From contig NZ_JAGEMO020000007.1 of the NCBI RefSeq assembly GCF_017921975.2, positions 124,001-188,000 of the forward strand: a stretch of DNA of 64,000 bases, written 5' to 3'. A model generated the notes under the pieces. It searched no databases. It was given only the letters and a program-made list of their open reading frames with translations, and was not told the DNA's origin. Each line of letters begins with the position of its first letter. The stretch's first letter is position 1. Both the position numbers and the translations under genes were made by a program. The stretch is from Hymenobacter terricola. Lineage in GTDB: Bacteria; Bacteroidota; Bacteroidia; Cytophagales; Hymenobacteraceae. Below, piece by piece: positions 1-10,704 of this stretch.

Positions 1-2917
<2,917 letters not shown>

Positions 2918-2954
2918 TTCTTTCGGATTGAGGTAGCGGGCAATGCGGCGCGTA

Positions 2955-2985
2955 TCCAGAAAGAAACCCGTGCCGGGGCACGGTT
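2955..2985 (-). terminator. Terminator-like hairpin of the metH riboswitch
   Basis: In the metH leader a 7-bp GC-rich stem (CCGTGCC / GGCACGG, 2-nt loop) is followed by the pyrimidine tract GTTTCTTTCT. It lies between the SAM aptamer and the metH start, where an expression platform is expected. The tract is only moderately U-rich, so termination strength is uncertain. Confidence 0.5.
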
Positions 2986-2988
2986 CCG

Positions 2989-3099
2989 GCTGACATCTTC
3001 TTTCACCCAAAACGACGGTGAAACGGGAGTTGGCACCTACTCAGGGTAGGTTGCCAAGACGTCATCGGGCCCGGTCCCTCGGTCTTTCTGGATAGCAGC
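2989..3099 (-). ncRNA. SAM-I (S-box) riboswitch aptamer upstream of metH
   Basis: Read on the minus strand, the leader contains the S-box core GAGGGACCGGGCCCGATGA, then GGCAACC and GGTGCCAA in the right order. P1 can be drawn between GCTGCTATC at the 5' end and GATGTCAGC at the 3' end, with one mismatch. P4 is formed by the segment around TTTCACC ... GGGTGAAA. S-box aptamers bind S-adenosylmethionine and usually shut down methionine genes, which fits metH starting 72 nt downstream. A 12-nt block of the 5' strand (3083-3094) is perfectly complementary to 2953-2964 just after the terminator-like hairpin, so an alternative fold is available. Confidence 0.9.
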
Positions 3100-3124
3100 G
3101 TGCCACGAAGATACAACGCCGCCG

Positions 3125-3154
3125 CAATTGTGTATTCGATTAGCGCCGGACAAA
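3125..3154 (-). promoter_or_regulatory. Candidate Bacteroidota promoter for the metH riboswitch transcript
   Basis: On the minus strand TTTG (3151-3154) is followed after 18 nt by CACAATTG (3125-3132), close to the Bacteroidota -33 TTTG / -7 TAnnTTTG consensus. A start a few bases downstream would place the aptamer about 20 nt into the transcript. The -7 box matches only partly. Confidence 0.33.
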
Positions 3155-3441
3155 TGTCTGCCTTTAAATTTCGTGGCCTCCAGGGCTTCGATTCCCGGAG
3201 CTACAAATCCAGCAATTCAGAGCAATAGTCTGTTCCTGGCAATAATATATTATTTAAACTATATTCAATCCTTTGTCCCGGAAAATTGACGCGTTGCACT
3301 GCCCCGCATTGGCCGCGAGACAATACAATTAATTCCGGTTATTGTCTATTTAATATAAAATTGTATCTTGCAGTTGTACTATTTCACGGCTCGGAGCAAC
3401 GTACGGCCTCCGCTGTTGCTCCTACCAACCACTTCGGGACT

Positions 3442-4692
3442 GTGTATCAGGCATTAATCACCACGCTGCTTATTTTTTGGTATGTAGTCCAGGCCTATTT
3501 CTTGGGGTCTTGCCTCTATCTCATTTCCTCGGCGGGCATCTTTTTGTTGTTTCACAACAAAATCAAACGCCTGTTCATCAGCCGGGAACAAGCCGGATAC
3601 ACGCCGGGAAGCACCGCTTTTGTGTTGTTGATTCCGGCCCACAACGAAGAGCGGCTGCTGCCGAAGTTGCTGGCCAGCGTGCAGCAGTTGAAGTACCCGG
3701 CACACCGGTTCCGGACGGTGGTCATTGCCGATAATTGCACGGACAAAACGGTGCTGATGGCGAAAACAGCCGGCGTTTTTTGCCTGGAGCGCCACACGCA
3801 GCGGCCTTCCGATAAGGCGCAGGCGTTGCGGTTCGCCATCGAGCAGCTGCCGGTTCAGGCCCCTTTTCCGGCGGCCGTGGTCTGCATTATTGATGCGGAT
3901 TGCGTGCTGGACGCGGATTACCTGCTTGAGTTGGATAAAATGTACTCACAGCCGGGGGCGCCGCCGGTCGTGCAGTCGTACCGCAGCGTGGGCAACACCT
4001 TTGATTCGGACGTGACCGTGCTCGATGCCGCCGCCGAGGCGCTCCGGCAGTGGGTGCAGCTGGGCACGCGCAAGTGGCTGGGGCAGAACGCATTCTTGTT
4101 CGGACTAGGCTGCTCTATGCGCGCCACTGTTTTTGCCGAGCTGGCGGCGCTGCCCCTGGCCTCCCTGGCCGAGGACAAGGAGTGGAAGGTGTACCTGACC
4201 GCCAAAAACGTGCGCGTGGGCTATTGCCCCACGGCCCGGCTGAGCTACGAAGTAGTGACCGACGCCAAAGCGTTTCGAAAGCAGCGCAACCGCTGGCTAG
4301 CGGGCTATTATCGGTCGCTCAAAACTCATGGCATCAGCATGTTGCTCCGGGGAGTGAAGGCCGGCAGCCCGGCCCAGCTGGATTTGGCCGGTGACCTGCT
4401 GCAGCCGCCCCGGTCCATTTTGCTGCTGGCGGCAGTCGTATTGGGGTTGCTGGCCTTTGGGTTCGACCAGTTTGCGCTGGTCAGCGGGTGGGTTTGGGTG
4501 GGCATTATCGGGGCTTTCGGGCTGTACGGCGCCCTGGGCCTGCGGCTGATTAGGGCGCAGCCGCGCTATTACCTGCTGCTGTTTTCCTGTTTCAAGCTCA
4601 TGGGCGCCGTGGTAAAGTCCACCATCGCCATCATGCTGGGCCGGGGCGTGGAGGCCTGGGACGCCACCCGGCCCGAAAGCCGGAAAACCTGA
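3442..4692 (+). CDS. Membrane family-2 glycosyltransferase (processive, PgaC/IcaA-like)
   Basis: Builds a glycan chain from nucleotide sugars at the inner membrane. With the GTG at 3442 as start there is an N-terminal membrane segment (residues 1-28), the GT2 N motif PAHNEE near 64, a DxD-type DADC near 150, the catalytic acid in EDKEW near 243, the processive-enzyme signature QRNRW near 281, and two or three C-terminal membrane segments. The frame is open back to a TTG at 3286, but that stretch is AT-rich, looks non-coding and holds a -7-like TAAAATTG at 3356-3363, so the later start is preferred. The stop overlaps the start of the deacetylase gene (ATGA), implying translational coupling and a shared product, perhaps a partly de-N-acetylated polysaccharide. 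The exact polymer cannot be told. Confidence 0.85.
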   Translation: MYQALITTLLIFWYVVQAYFLGSCLYLISSAGIFLLFHNKIKRLFISREQAGYTPGSTAFVLLIPAHNEERLLPKLLASVQQLKYPAHRFRTVVIADNCTDKTVLMAKTAGVFCLERHTQRPSDKAQALRFAIEQLPVQAPFPAAVVCIIDADCVLDADYLLELDKMYSQPGAPPVVQSYRSVGNTFDSDVTVLDAAAEALRQWVQLGTRKWLGQNAFLFGLGCSMRATVFAELAALPLASLAEDKEWKVYLTAKNVRVGYCPTARLSYEVVTDAKAFRKQRNRWLAGYYRSLKTHGISMLLRGVKAGSPAQLDLAGDLLQPPRSILLLAAVVLGLLAFGFDQFALVSGWVWVGIIGAFGLYGALGLRLIRAQPRYYLLLFSCFKLMGAVVKSTIAIMLGRGVEAWDATRPESRKT

Positions 4693-5510
4693 TGGACGGC
4701 CCCGGAATCCCCGTGCTGATGTACCACGCCCTGCTGGCCCAGCCCGCGCCCGGCACCAGTCCAGTGCACATCGCGGCCCAGCTGTTCGAGCAACAGATGG
4801 CCTGGCTCCATGCCCAAGGCTACGAGGCCATTACCGTAACGGATATGCACCGGCAATTGACTACCAGTCAATTAAATCAGAAGAACATCGCCATTACCTT
4901 CGACGACGGATATCGTTCTTTGGTAGCGCGGGCTGCTCCTGCCCTGAAAAAATACGGCTTCACCGCCACGCTTTTTCTGGCCACCGGCTTTGTCGGATTG
5001 CCAAAATTCATCGGGGCATTTGCCAACGCGGTTCCTCCCGACGACCGGCCGCTGACCTGGGCCGAAGTGCGGGAGTTGCAGGCTGCGGGCTGGGACATTC
5101 AGGCCCACAGCCGCACCCACCGGCTTCATGCCGCTCTTCCCGCCGCGGAACTGCGCTCGGAGCTAACGGAAAGCAAGCAACTTATTGCGGAGCAGTTGGA
5201 TAGCAGCGTCCAGTTCTATGCCTTCCCTTATGGCAATTACAACCGGCACGTCTTACAGGCACTGGTTAATGCAGGCTATCAGGCAGGTTTTTCGGTGCAC
5301 AGTGGCTTGGCCAACACCGCCCACGACTTGCGCAGGCTGCCGCGAATAGAAATGAATACTGGCTGCGACTTGCACATTTTTGCGAAACTGGTGCGCACCG
5401 GATACCCTTCGGCAGCCGCCGCGTACCGCGCCCGCTTGCGCGATGCGCTTTTCTATTTTCCGGGCATTAAAGACGTGCTGCAGAGCATTTTTAAACGATT
5501 TATTAATTAA
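4692..5510 (+). CDS. Polysaccharide deacetylase (NodB domain)
   Basis: A 272-residue protein of carbohydrate esterase family 4, which removes N-acetyl groups from amino-sugar polymers. TFDDGY near residue 68 supplies the base and metal-binding aspartates; HSRTH near 138 supplies the metal-binding histidines. No clear signal peptide is visible (the N terminus is MDGPGIPVLMYHALL), so its location is uncertain. It shares four bases with the preceding glycosyltransferase gene, a pairing typical of exopolysaccharide loci such as pga/ica. Its stop codon abuts the large palindromic element at 5509-5711. Confidence 0.88.
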   Translation: MDGPGIPVLMYHALLAQPAPGTSPVHIAAQLFEQQMAWLHAQGYEAITVTDMHRQLTTSQLNQKNIAITFDDGYRSLVARAAPALKKYGFTATLFLATGFVGLPKFIGAFANAVPPDDRPLTWAEVRELQAAGWDIQAHSRTHRLHAALPAAELRSELTESKQLIAEQLDSSVQFYAFPYGNYNRHVLQALVNAGYQAGFSVHSGLANTAHDLRRLPRIEMNTGCDLHIFAKLVRTGYPSAAAAYRARLRDALFYFPGIKDVLQSIFKRFIN

Positions 5511-5711
5511 CCCAAGTTTGCGGAGTAGCCGCAGCGCGGCGACAGGTTTGGAGAAAAATGCCGACTGGTTGTCCAAAAGCCGCGTAGCGGCGACAGAAGC
5601 AGCTGCGCGGTTCCAGGGTAGTTTCTGGCACCGCTACGCGGCTTTTCCGTCCCAAAGCGTGGGGTCGCTGCAAACCTGCCGCCGCGCTGCGGCTACTCCG
5701 CAACTCGGGTT
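5509..5711. repeat. Nested palindromic element (about 203 bp)
   Basis: Outer arms 5509-5550 and 5670-5711 are imperfect inverted copies about 42 bp long. Inside, 5575-5590 and 5631-5646 form a second, exact 16-bp inverted repeat. No coding signal is seen inside. It lies between the convergent deacetylase and moeA genes and touches the deacetylase stop codon. It resembles a MITE or REP-type element, but no transposase motif or certain target-site duplication is visible. Confidence 0.7.
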
Positions 5712-5737
5712 ACCTACTGCCCACCCAAGGCGGCTGG

Positions 5738-6964
5738 CTATAGCGCCCAGGCCGGCCACACGCTGCCCGCTGGAAACACGGCCAGTTCGGGCGGAAACTC
5801 CAGAAACGCGGTGGCCCCCACCAGCCCGGCCAAATCGCCGGAGCCGCCCACCCGCAGCGGCGTGGCCAGGCGGCGGCCTTCGGCGTCAACGGTCAGGCGC
5901 ACGGGCACGAAATGGGCCAGCAGCGGCTTGAAATGGATGTCGACGGTGAGCATGGCGGGGGCGGGCGCTTCAACAGCGGCGGGTGTTTCGGCCGCATCGG
6001 CGGGCTGTTGCACGGCGCGCAGCCAGGGCCGCACGTAGCGGCAGGCCGTGATGAACGTGGACACCGGGTTGCCGGGCAGGCCGAACACCACCGGCCCAGC
6101 GGCCCGTGCCCCAAACCACAGGGGCTTGCCGGGGCGCTGGTTCACTTCGTGGAAGATTTCGACGACGTGCAGCTCGCGCAGCAGGCCGGGCAGGTGGTCG
6201 GCGCGGCCCTTGCTCACGGCCCCGCTCAGCACCACGGCATCGAAGCCCGCGCCGAGGATATTGGTGAGGCCCTCACGCAATGCCACCAGCTCATCGGTGA
6301 GGTGAAACAGCGACACATCGGCCCCGGCCTGGGCGAACAGCGCTTGTAATGCATAGGCGTTGGAACGCCGAATCTGGTGTGGCAGGGGCGTTTCGTTGAT
6401 GCCCACCAGCTCATCGCCGGTGCTCACCACGGCCACGCGGGCGGCGCGGGTCACGCGCAATTCGGCGGCACCCACGGTGGCGGCCACGGCCAGCTCGGCG
6501 GGGCCCAGGCGGGTGCCGGGCCGGAGCAAGGCATCGCCGGCGCGGCGGTCGGCGGCCTGGCGATGGATGTTGACGCCGGGCACCTCGGGCGGCGTAATCT
6601 GGATGGCGGCGCGGTTATCCGTCAGCAGAATATCCTCGTAGCGAATGACGACATCGGTGCCGGGCGGCAGCACCGCGCCAGTCATCACCTCGATGGCATT
6701 TTGGGGATTTTGGAGCGGCTGGGCGGGCGCGCCGGCGTACTGGGTGCGCTCGATGGCGAATTCCGTCTGGCCGCCGGCCCACGCGGCGTGCACCACCGCA
6801 ATGCCGTCCATGGCCACCCGGTTGAAGGGCGGGAAGTCGCGGTCGGCCGTGAGGGTTTCGGCCAAGATGCGGCCGGCGGCGCGGGGCAGGGGCACGGTTT
6901 CGGGCGGCAGGGGGCGGGCGGCGGCCAGCACGCGGGCAAAGGCTTCGGCTACTTCAATTAACAT
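5738..6964 (-). CDS. moeA: Molybdopterin molybdenumtransferase MoeA
   Basis: Inserts molybdate into adenylylated molybdopterin, the last general step of molybdenum cofactor synthesis. The 408 residues match the usual MoeA length. The N-terminal part carries the typical DFPPFNRVAMDGIAV segment; the central MogA-like domain has VVSTGDEL and SGAVSKGRADH, the counterpart of the family TGGVS-GD motif; GLPGNPVS follows near residue 300. It is the left-most gene of the cofactor cluster and is divergent from moaC. Its ATG at 6964 is directly preceded by a leader sequence nearly identical to that of moaC. Confidence 0.94.
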   Translation of the reverse strand: MLIEVAEAFARVLAAARPLPPETVPLPRAAGRILAETLTADRDFPPFNRVAMDGIAVVHAAWAGGQTEFAIERTQYAGAPAQPLQNPQNAIEVMTGAVLPPGTDVVIRYEDILLTDNRAAIQITPPEVPGVNIHRQAADRRAGDALLRPGTRLGPAELAVAATVGAAELRVTRAARVAVVSTGDELVGINETPLPHQIRRSNAYALQALFAQAGADVSLFHLTDELVALREGLTNILGAGFDAVVLSGAVSKGRADHLPGLLRELHVVEIFHEVNQRPGKPLWFGARAAGPVVFGLPGNPVSTFITACRYVRPWLRAVQQPADAAETPAAVEAPAPAMLTVDIHFKPLLAHFVPVRLTVDAEGRRLATPLRVGGSGDLAGLVGATAFLEFPPELAVFPAGSVWPAWAL

Positions 6965-7168
6965 GTATCAATTAACATTTAACAGGTGAAATGCCGCTGG
7001 CGGGAGCCGCAGGCAAGTGTCCGCACCACTTGCTACCCGTGCGAAAGCTTCTTGCCAAACGCTGCTTGCGCAATTTTGTTGAACGAAGGTCATCGGCAGG
7101 GAGTAAATGTCCGGCCCCACTACCTTGAAGCCCCGGCGGACTGTTAAATGTTAAATGATACCTGTTAA
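6965..7168. promoter_or_regulatory. Divergent moeA-moaC control region with mirrored leader sequence
   Basis: The same 21-nt leader lies in opposite orientation at the two ends: minus strand 6985-6965 before moeA and plus strand 7141-7161 before moaC. Both read CTGTTAAATGTTAA followed by (A/T)TGATAC, with a single mismatch, and end next to or within a few bases of the start codons. TTAAATG occurs repeatedly near the moaC start. The central part has a GC-rich stretch with short inverted repeats. This could be a common operator or a shared translation-initiation element; no regulator is encoded nearby. Confidence 0.5.
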
Positions 7169-7654
7169 ATGAAGAATTTCACCCACGTCAACGCCGCCAA
7201 CCAGCCCACCATGGTGGACGTAGGGGCCAAAACGCCCACCCGCCGCGTAGCCGTGGCCCACTGCCGCGTGGTGCTGGGCGAGGAATTACGGGGCCGCGTG
7301 CAGGCCGGCGAAATGCCCTCGCACAAGGGCCCGGTCATTCATACGGCCATTCTGGCGGGCATTATGGGGGCCAAGCGTACCTCGGAATTGATTCCGCTGT
7401 GCCATCCGCTGGGGCTGGATGATTGCAAAGTGACCATTGAGCCCGACGGCCCCGACGCCCTGCGCGTGGAGTGCACCGCCGTGGTCACGGGGCGCACCGG
7501 CGTGGAGATGGAGGCCCTGACCGGCGCCACCGTGGCCGCCCTCACGATTTACGATATGTGCAAGGCATTTTCGCACGACATCACCATCGAAGGCGTGCAG
7601 CTCATTGCCAAAACCGGCGGCAAGCGCGACTTTCATCGTTCCGAAAATTCGTAA
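7169..7654 (+). CDS. moaC: Cyclic pyranopterin monophosphate synthase MoaC
   Basis: Converts the MoaA product 3',8-cyclo-GTP to cyclic pyranopterin monophosphate. The 161 residues match the family. Visible landmarks are MVDVGAK near the N terminus, the MPSHKGPV segment, the very conserved SELIPLCHPL, and YDMCKAFSHDI followed by AKTGGKRDF at the C terminus, which carries catalytic lysine and aspartate residues. The ATG at 7169 sits at the end of the leader shared with moeA. The gene for the MobA-like protein starts 8 bp after its stop, so the two are probably one operon. Confidence 0.96.
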   Translation: MKNFTHVNAANQPTMVDVGAKTPTRRVAVAHCRVVLGEELRGRVQAGEMPSHKGPVIHTAILAGIMGAKRTSELIPLCHPLGLDDCKVTIEPDGPDALRVECTAVVTGRTGVEMEALTGATVAALTIYDMCKAFSHDITIEGVQLIAKTGGKRDFHRSENS

Positions 7655-7662
7655 ATTCCCTT

Positions 7663-8862
7663 ATGGATAGCCTACCAAGCTCAACCGCAAAACGAACGAA
7701 ACACACCGCCCTGGCCCGGCCCGATACGGGCGAATTTGGCCGGCACGAACTGGCCATTCTGGGCGCGCCCTGCGGCGATATCCAGGCCCTGGTGGCGCGG
7801 CTGCTGCCCTACCTGGCCCCGGCGCTGCGCGTGGCCTACGTGGATGCCGACCATGCCGCCGGCGATGCGGCCAGTGCGGCCGAAGATGCGGCCGCATCGC
7901 CGGTCAGGCCCGTGCCCTACGTGGCCGAAAACGGCCTTTCGGCGGAGCTGGTGGATAAAATAACCTACCGCCAGCTCAACCTGACGCGGGCCCTGGACAA
8001 GTTCTCGCAGCCCGAGCTGCTGGCCCACGAAAGCGTGGTGCTGGTGAACGGCAACCACTTCCGGGCCCGCCAGCAAGTAGTTATTGTCGACCCGCGCAAG
8101 CCGCTGGATAAGAAACTCGACCGCCTCACCGACGTGCGGCTGATTCTGCTGGCCGAGGGCCAGACCGACCTGCCCGCCGGGCTGGCCGGGCCCCTTGGTG
8201 CCGCCCCATTGCCGCCCGTGCTGCGGCTGAGTGACACGGCGGGCATCGCCAAATTCATTCGGCAGTGGTACCAGCTGGCGGTGCCGGTGCTGCGTGGCCT
8301 CGTGCTGGCCGGTGGGCGCAGCGAGCGGATGCAAACCGACAAGGGCGCTTTGCATTATCACTCCCTCGACCAGCGCCAGCACACGGCCGCGCTGCTCGGC
8401 GAATTCTGCCCCGACGTGCGTGTGTCCGTGCGCCCCGACCAGGCCGCCGACCTGCCCGCCGGCCTCACCGCGCTGCCCGATACGTTCCTGAACCTCGGCC
8501 CGCTGGGGGGCGTGCTTTCCGCCTTGCAGGCCGACCCCAACGCGGCGTGGCTGGTGCTGGCCTGCGACTTGCCCTTCCTCACCCGCGCCACGCTGGAACA
8601 TCTGGTGACGAACCGGCAGCCGGCCCGCATGGCCACGTCCTTCCGCAGCCCGTGGGACGAGTTTCCGGAGCCGCTGGTTACCATCTGGGAGCCGCGCAGC
8701 TACGGGCAGCTGCTGCGGTTTCTGAGCCTGGGCTACTCCTGCCCCCGCAAGGCCCTGATTAACTCCGACATCGAGCTGCTGGCCCCGCCCGCACCCGGGG
8801 AATTGCGCAACGTGAACACGCCCGAGGAGCGGAAAGCGGCGGAGCAGGAACTCACCAATTAG
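7663..8862 (+). CDS. mobA: Molybdenum cofactor guanylyltransferase-like protein (MobA) with extra N-terminal domain
   Basis: The C-terminal half (from about residue 208) is a nucleotidyltransferase of MobA type, with the signature LVLAGGRSERMQTDKGAL and the later ACDLPFL metal-binding aspartate; MobA attaches GMP to molybdopterin. The first 200 residues form a separate domain beginning LAILGAPCGDIQALV and including RVAYVDADH. It resembles MobB-type P-loop proteins, but the P-loop lysine is absent. At 399 residues the protein is twice normal MobA length. The ATG at 7663 is chosen because the upstream part of the frame overlaps moaC. A terminator follows at 8888. The MobA part is secure; the N-terminal role is inference. 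Confidence 0.85.
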   Translation: MDSLPSSTAKRTKHTALARPDTGEFGRHELAILGAPCGDIQALVARLLPYLAPALRVAYVDADHAAGDAASAAEDAAASPVRPVPYVAENGLSAELVDKITYRQLNLTRALDKFSQPELLAHESVVLVNGNHFRARQQVVIVDPRKPLDKKLDRLTDVRLILLAEGQTDLPAGLAGPLGAAPLPPVLRLSDTAGIAKFIRQWYQLAVPVLRGLVLAGGRSERMQTDKGALHYHSLDQRQHTAALLGEFCPDVRVSVRPDQAADLPAGLTALPDTFLNLGPLGGVLSALQADPNAAWLVLACDLPFLTRATLEHLVTNRQPARMATSFRSPWDEFPEPLVTIWEPRSYGQLLRFLSLGYSCPRKALINSDIELLAPPAPGELRNVNTPEERKAAEQELTN

Positions 8863-8887
8863 CGGCAATCAGCCCGCAGTAGAAATC

Positions 8888-8915
8888 AAAAACCGCCGAC
8901 CCCGGCGGTTTTTTT
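8888..8915 (+). terminator. Intrinsic terminator after mobA
   Basis: A CCGCCG / CGGCGG stem with a 4-nt loop, flanked by A5 and T7, starts 26 bp after the mobA stop codon. Confidence 0.85.
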
Positions 8916-9024
8916 GTGCCTTGGCCACAGACGTTTTCAGTCCGGCACATCGTTTAGGGCCCAAACTGGCACGTTTTTGAATCACGAACCAGTCGAACAG
9001 ATTATCACCTAACCTTATCGCATC

Positions 9025-9714
9025 ATGAAAAAGACTGCAATTTTAGGAGCCGCGCTCTTGGCCACGGCCGCTATTTCTTCGGCCCAGGCCCAGAGCATTC
9101 GCTTCGGCCTGCGGGCCGGGGCCAACTACTCCAACCTGTCCGGCAACATTCAGAACCAGGATACTTACAACAACAAAGTGGGCTTTCTGGGCGGTGTCAT
9201 GCTCAACGTGCCGCTCATCGGCGACGGCTTCCTGTCGTTGCAGCCGGAGGTGCTGTATTCGCAGAAAGGCTTCGAAAATAAGCCCACCGAATACTCGTCA
9301 GTATTTGGCACGCAGAAGCGGGAAGGCAGCGTCAACTACAACTACCTCGACGTGCCGGTGCTGCTGAAAGTGCGCGCCTCGGGGCTGGTATTTGAGGCCG
9401 GCCCGCAGTATTCCTACTTGCTGAGCGCCAACAACCAAACCAAGGTAACAACTACGCCTGCCCTCGGCGGGCAGCCTTCGGTGGCTGATTCGCAGAACAA
9501 AACCGACATCAGCGGCCTGAACCGCAACGAGCTGGGCTACCTGGCCGGCGTGGGCTACGAAGCCACCAACGGCCTGAGCCTGAACCTGCGCTACACCGGC
9601 GCCTTCAGTGACTTCGTAAAAAGCGACAACAGCACCTACTTCAACGGCGACCTGAAAAATGCCCGCCACTCCGCGTTCCAGCTCTCGCTGGGCTATCTGA
9701 TTCCGAGCAAGTAG
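9025..9714 (+). CDS. Outer-membrane beta-barrel protein (PorT-like family)
   Basis: A 229-residue exported protein. The N terminus MKKTAILGAALLATAAISS with cleavage after AQA is a standard signal peptide. The mature part begins RFGLRAGANYSNLSG, typical of the Bacteroidota small barrel family (OMP_b-brl_2). It shows alternating hydrophobic/polar strands with aromatic residues (GFLGGVMLNVPL, LSLQPEVLYSQKGF, NYNYLDVPVLLKV) and ends with a strand ALQLSLGYLIPSK-like segment. The function is not known; such proteins are usually 8-stranded barrels. Terminators lie before and after it, so it is probably transcribed alone. Confidence 0.85.
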   Translation: MKKTAILGAALLATAAISSAQAQSIRFGLRAGANYSNLSGNIQNQDTYNNKVGFLGGVMLNVPLIGDGFLSLQPEVLYSQKGFENKPTEYSSVFGTQKREGSVNYNYLDVPVLLKVRASGLVFEAGPQYSYLLSANNQTKVTTTPALGGQPSVADSQNKTDISGLNRNELGYLAGVGYEATNGLSLNLRYTGAFSDFVKSDNSTYFNGDLKNARHSAFQLSLGYLIPSK

Positions 9715-9745
9715 AAACGCCATATTCTGCGTCTCGTCGTCCTGC

Positions 9746-9783
9746 AAAAAAGCCCGGCTTCTGATGGGGAAGCCGGGCTTTTT
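9746..9783. terminator. Bidirectional terminator between the barrel protein and moaE
   Basis: A long stem (AAGCCCGGCTT / AAGCCGGGCTT) is flanked by A and T runs on both sides. It lies between convergent genes and can work in both directions. Confidence 0.85.
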
Positions 9784-9801
9784 GCCGTGTGATAAAATAC
9801 C

Positions 9802-10224
9802 TTACGGATGCGCGGCCACCCATTCGGTGCCGTCCTCGTATTCCTCGCGCTTCCAGATGGTGACCACCTGCTTCAGCGTGTCGATGATGAACTGGCAGGC
9901 GGCGAAGCTTTCGGCGCGGTGCGGCGTGGCCACGGCCACCACCACGGCCACATCGCCAAGCTCCAACGTGCCTTTGCGATGCACCACGGCCACTTCCTGC
10001 AGCATGGGCCACTTTTCGTAAGCCTGGGAAACTACGTGGCCAAGTTGGGTGAGGGCCATGCTGTCGTAGGACTCGTAGTGCAGGCGGCGCACCGGGCGGC
10101 CACCCGACTGGTTGCGCACCGTGCCGATAAAGCAGTTGACGGCCCCGGCGGTATCGGTTTGCACGGCGGCCAGCGCGGCGGCTACGTCAATGGGCTGGTC
10201 GGTGATGGCGAGGTGAGGAGTCAT
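9802..10224 (-). CDS. moaE: Molybdopterin synthase catalytic subunit MoaE
   Basis: With MoaD it converts cyclic pyranopterin monophosphate to the molybdopterin dithiolene. The 140 residues match the family. Key segments are CFIGTVRNQSGG, YESYDSMA, HRKGTLELGD (with the catalytic-region lysine) and the C-terminal IWKREEYEDGTEW. It lies just downstream of moaD and is separated from it only by the palindromic repeat at 10228-10314, so the two are probably co-transcribed. Confidence 0.95.
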   Translation of the reverse strand: MTPHLAITDQPIDVAAALAAVQTDTAGAVNCFIGTVRNQSGGRPVRRLHYESYDSMALTQLGHVVSQAYEKWPMLQEVAVVHRKGTLELGDVAVVVAVATPHRAESFAACQFIIDTLKQVVTIWKREEYEDGTEWVAAHP

Positions 10225-10227
10225 GCA

Positions 10228-10314
10228 GTAGCGCGGACTTTGCGAGTCCGCGAGTCCGGGGCTAGGAAATTGTTTGTGTATCGTTCACGCGCGGACTCGC
10301 AAAGTCCGCGCTAC
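10228..10314. repeat. Palindromic repeat, family B (GTAGCGCGGACT...)
   Basis: Inverted arms of about 25 bp begin GTAGCGCGGACTTTGCGAGT and end with its reverse complement. The element fills the gap between moaD and moaE exactly. A related copy fills the ilvN-ilvC gap at 45446-45520. Confidence 0.8.
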
Positions 10315-10315
10315 A

Positions 10316-10558
10316 TCAGCCGCCGGCTACGGGTGGAATCAACGCAATTTCGTCGACCGTGTGCAGCGGGTGGTCGTTGTCGGCGTACTCGTTGTTCACG
10401 GCCACGGCGCAGCTGCGGAGCTCACCCAAGGCGGGGTATTGCTTGCGCAGCTCTTCCAGCAGTGCCCCGACGGTGGCGGGGGCCGGCGCGGGCAGCTCAA
10501 TCACGGACGTGCCCACAATCTCGCGGGTGATGCCGTACAAGGCGATTTTTAAAGACAT
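10316..10558 (-). CDS. moaD: Molybdopterin synthase sulfur carrier subunit MoaD
   Basis: An 80-residue ubiquitin-like protein ending in the diagnostic Gly-Gly (IPPVAGG), where sulfur is carried as a thiocarboxylate for MoaE. The start MSLKIALYG is preferred; an in-frame ATG five codons upstream (10573) is possible. It forms the moaD-moaE pair with the repeat element between them and is divergent from moaA. Confidence 0.9.
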   Translation of the reverse strand: MSLKIALYGITREIVGTSVIELPAPAPATVGALLEELRKQYPALGELRSCAVAVNNEYADNDHPLHTVDEIALIPPVAGG

Positions 10559-10704
10559 ATCTTCGGCGTACATTTTGGGTGAAAACCGGCGCGGCGCGGC
10601 CGTTGAGGCCCGGGCTTTGCTCGAAGCCTGAACACCTTTCGGGCGTTGGGGGTTTACTGCAGGCCGGCTGTCTTACGTATAGCCCGACAAAATTGGTGAT
10701 AAAC

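Noticed and set aside
5380..5931. Plus-strand frame covering the palindrome at 5509-5711
   Set aside because: It overlaps the ends of two real genes and encodes the palindrome; composition is Arg/Ala/Pro-rich.
6985..7140. Molybdenum cofactor riboswitch upstream of moaC
   Set aside because: Short GC-rich inverted repeats are present, but the conserved Moco RNA core could not be matched.
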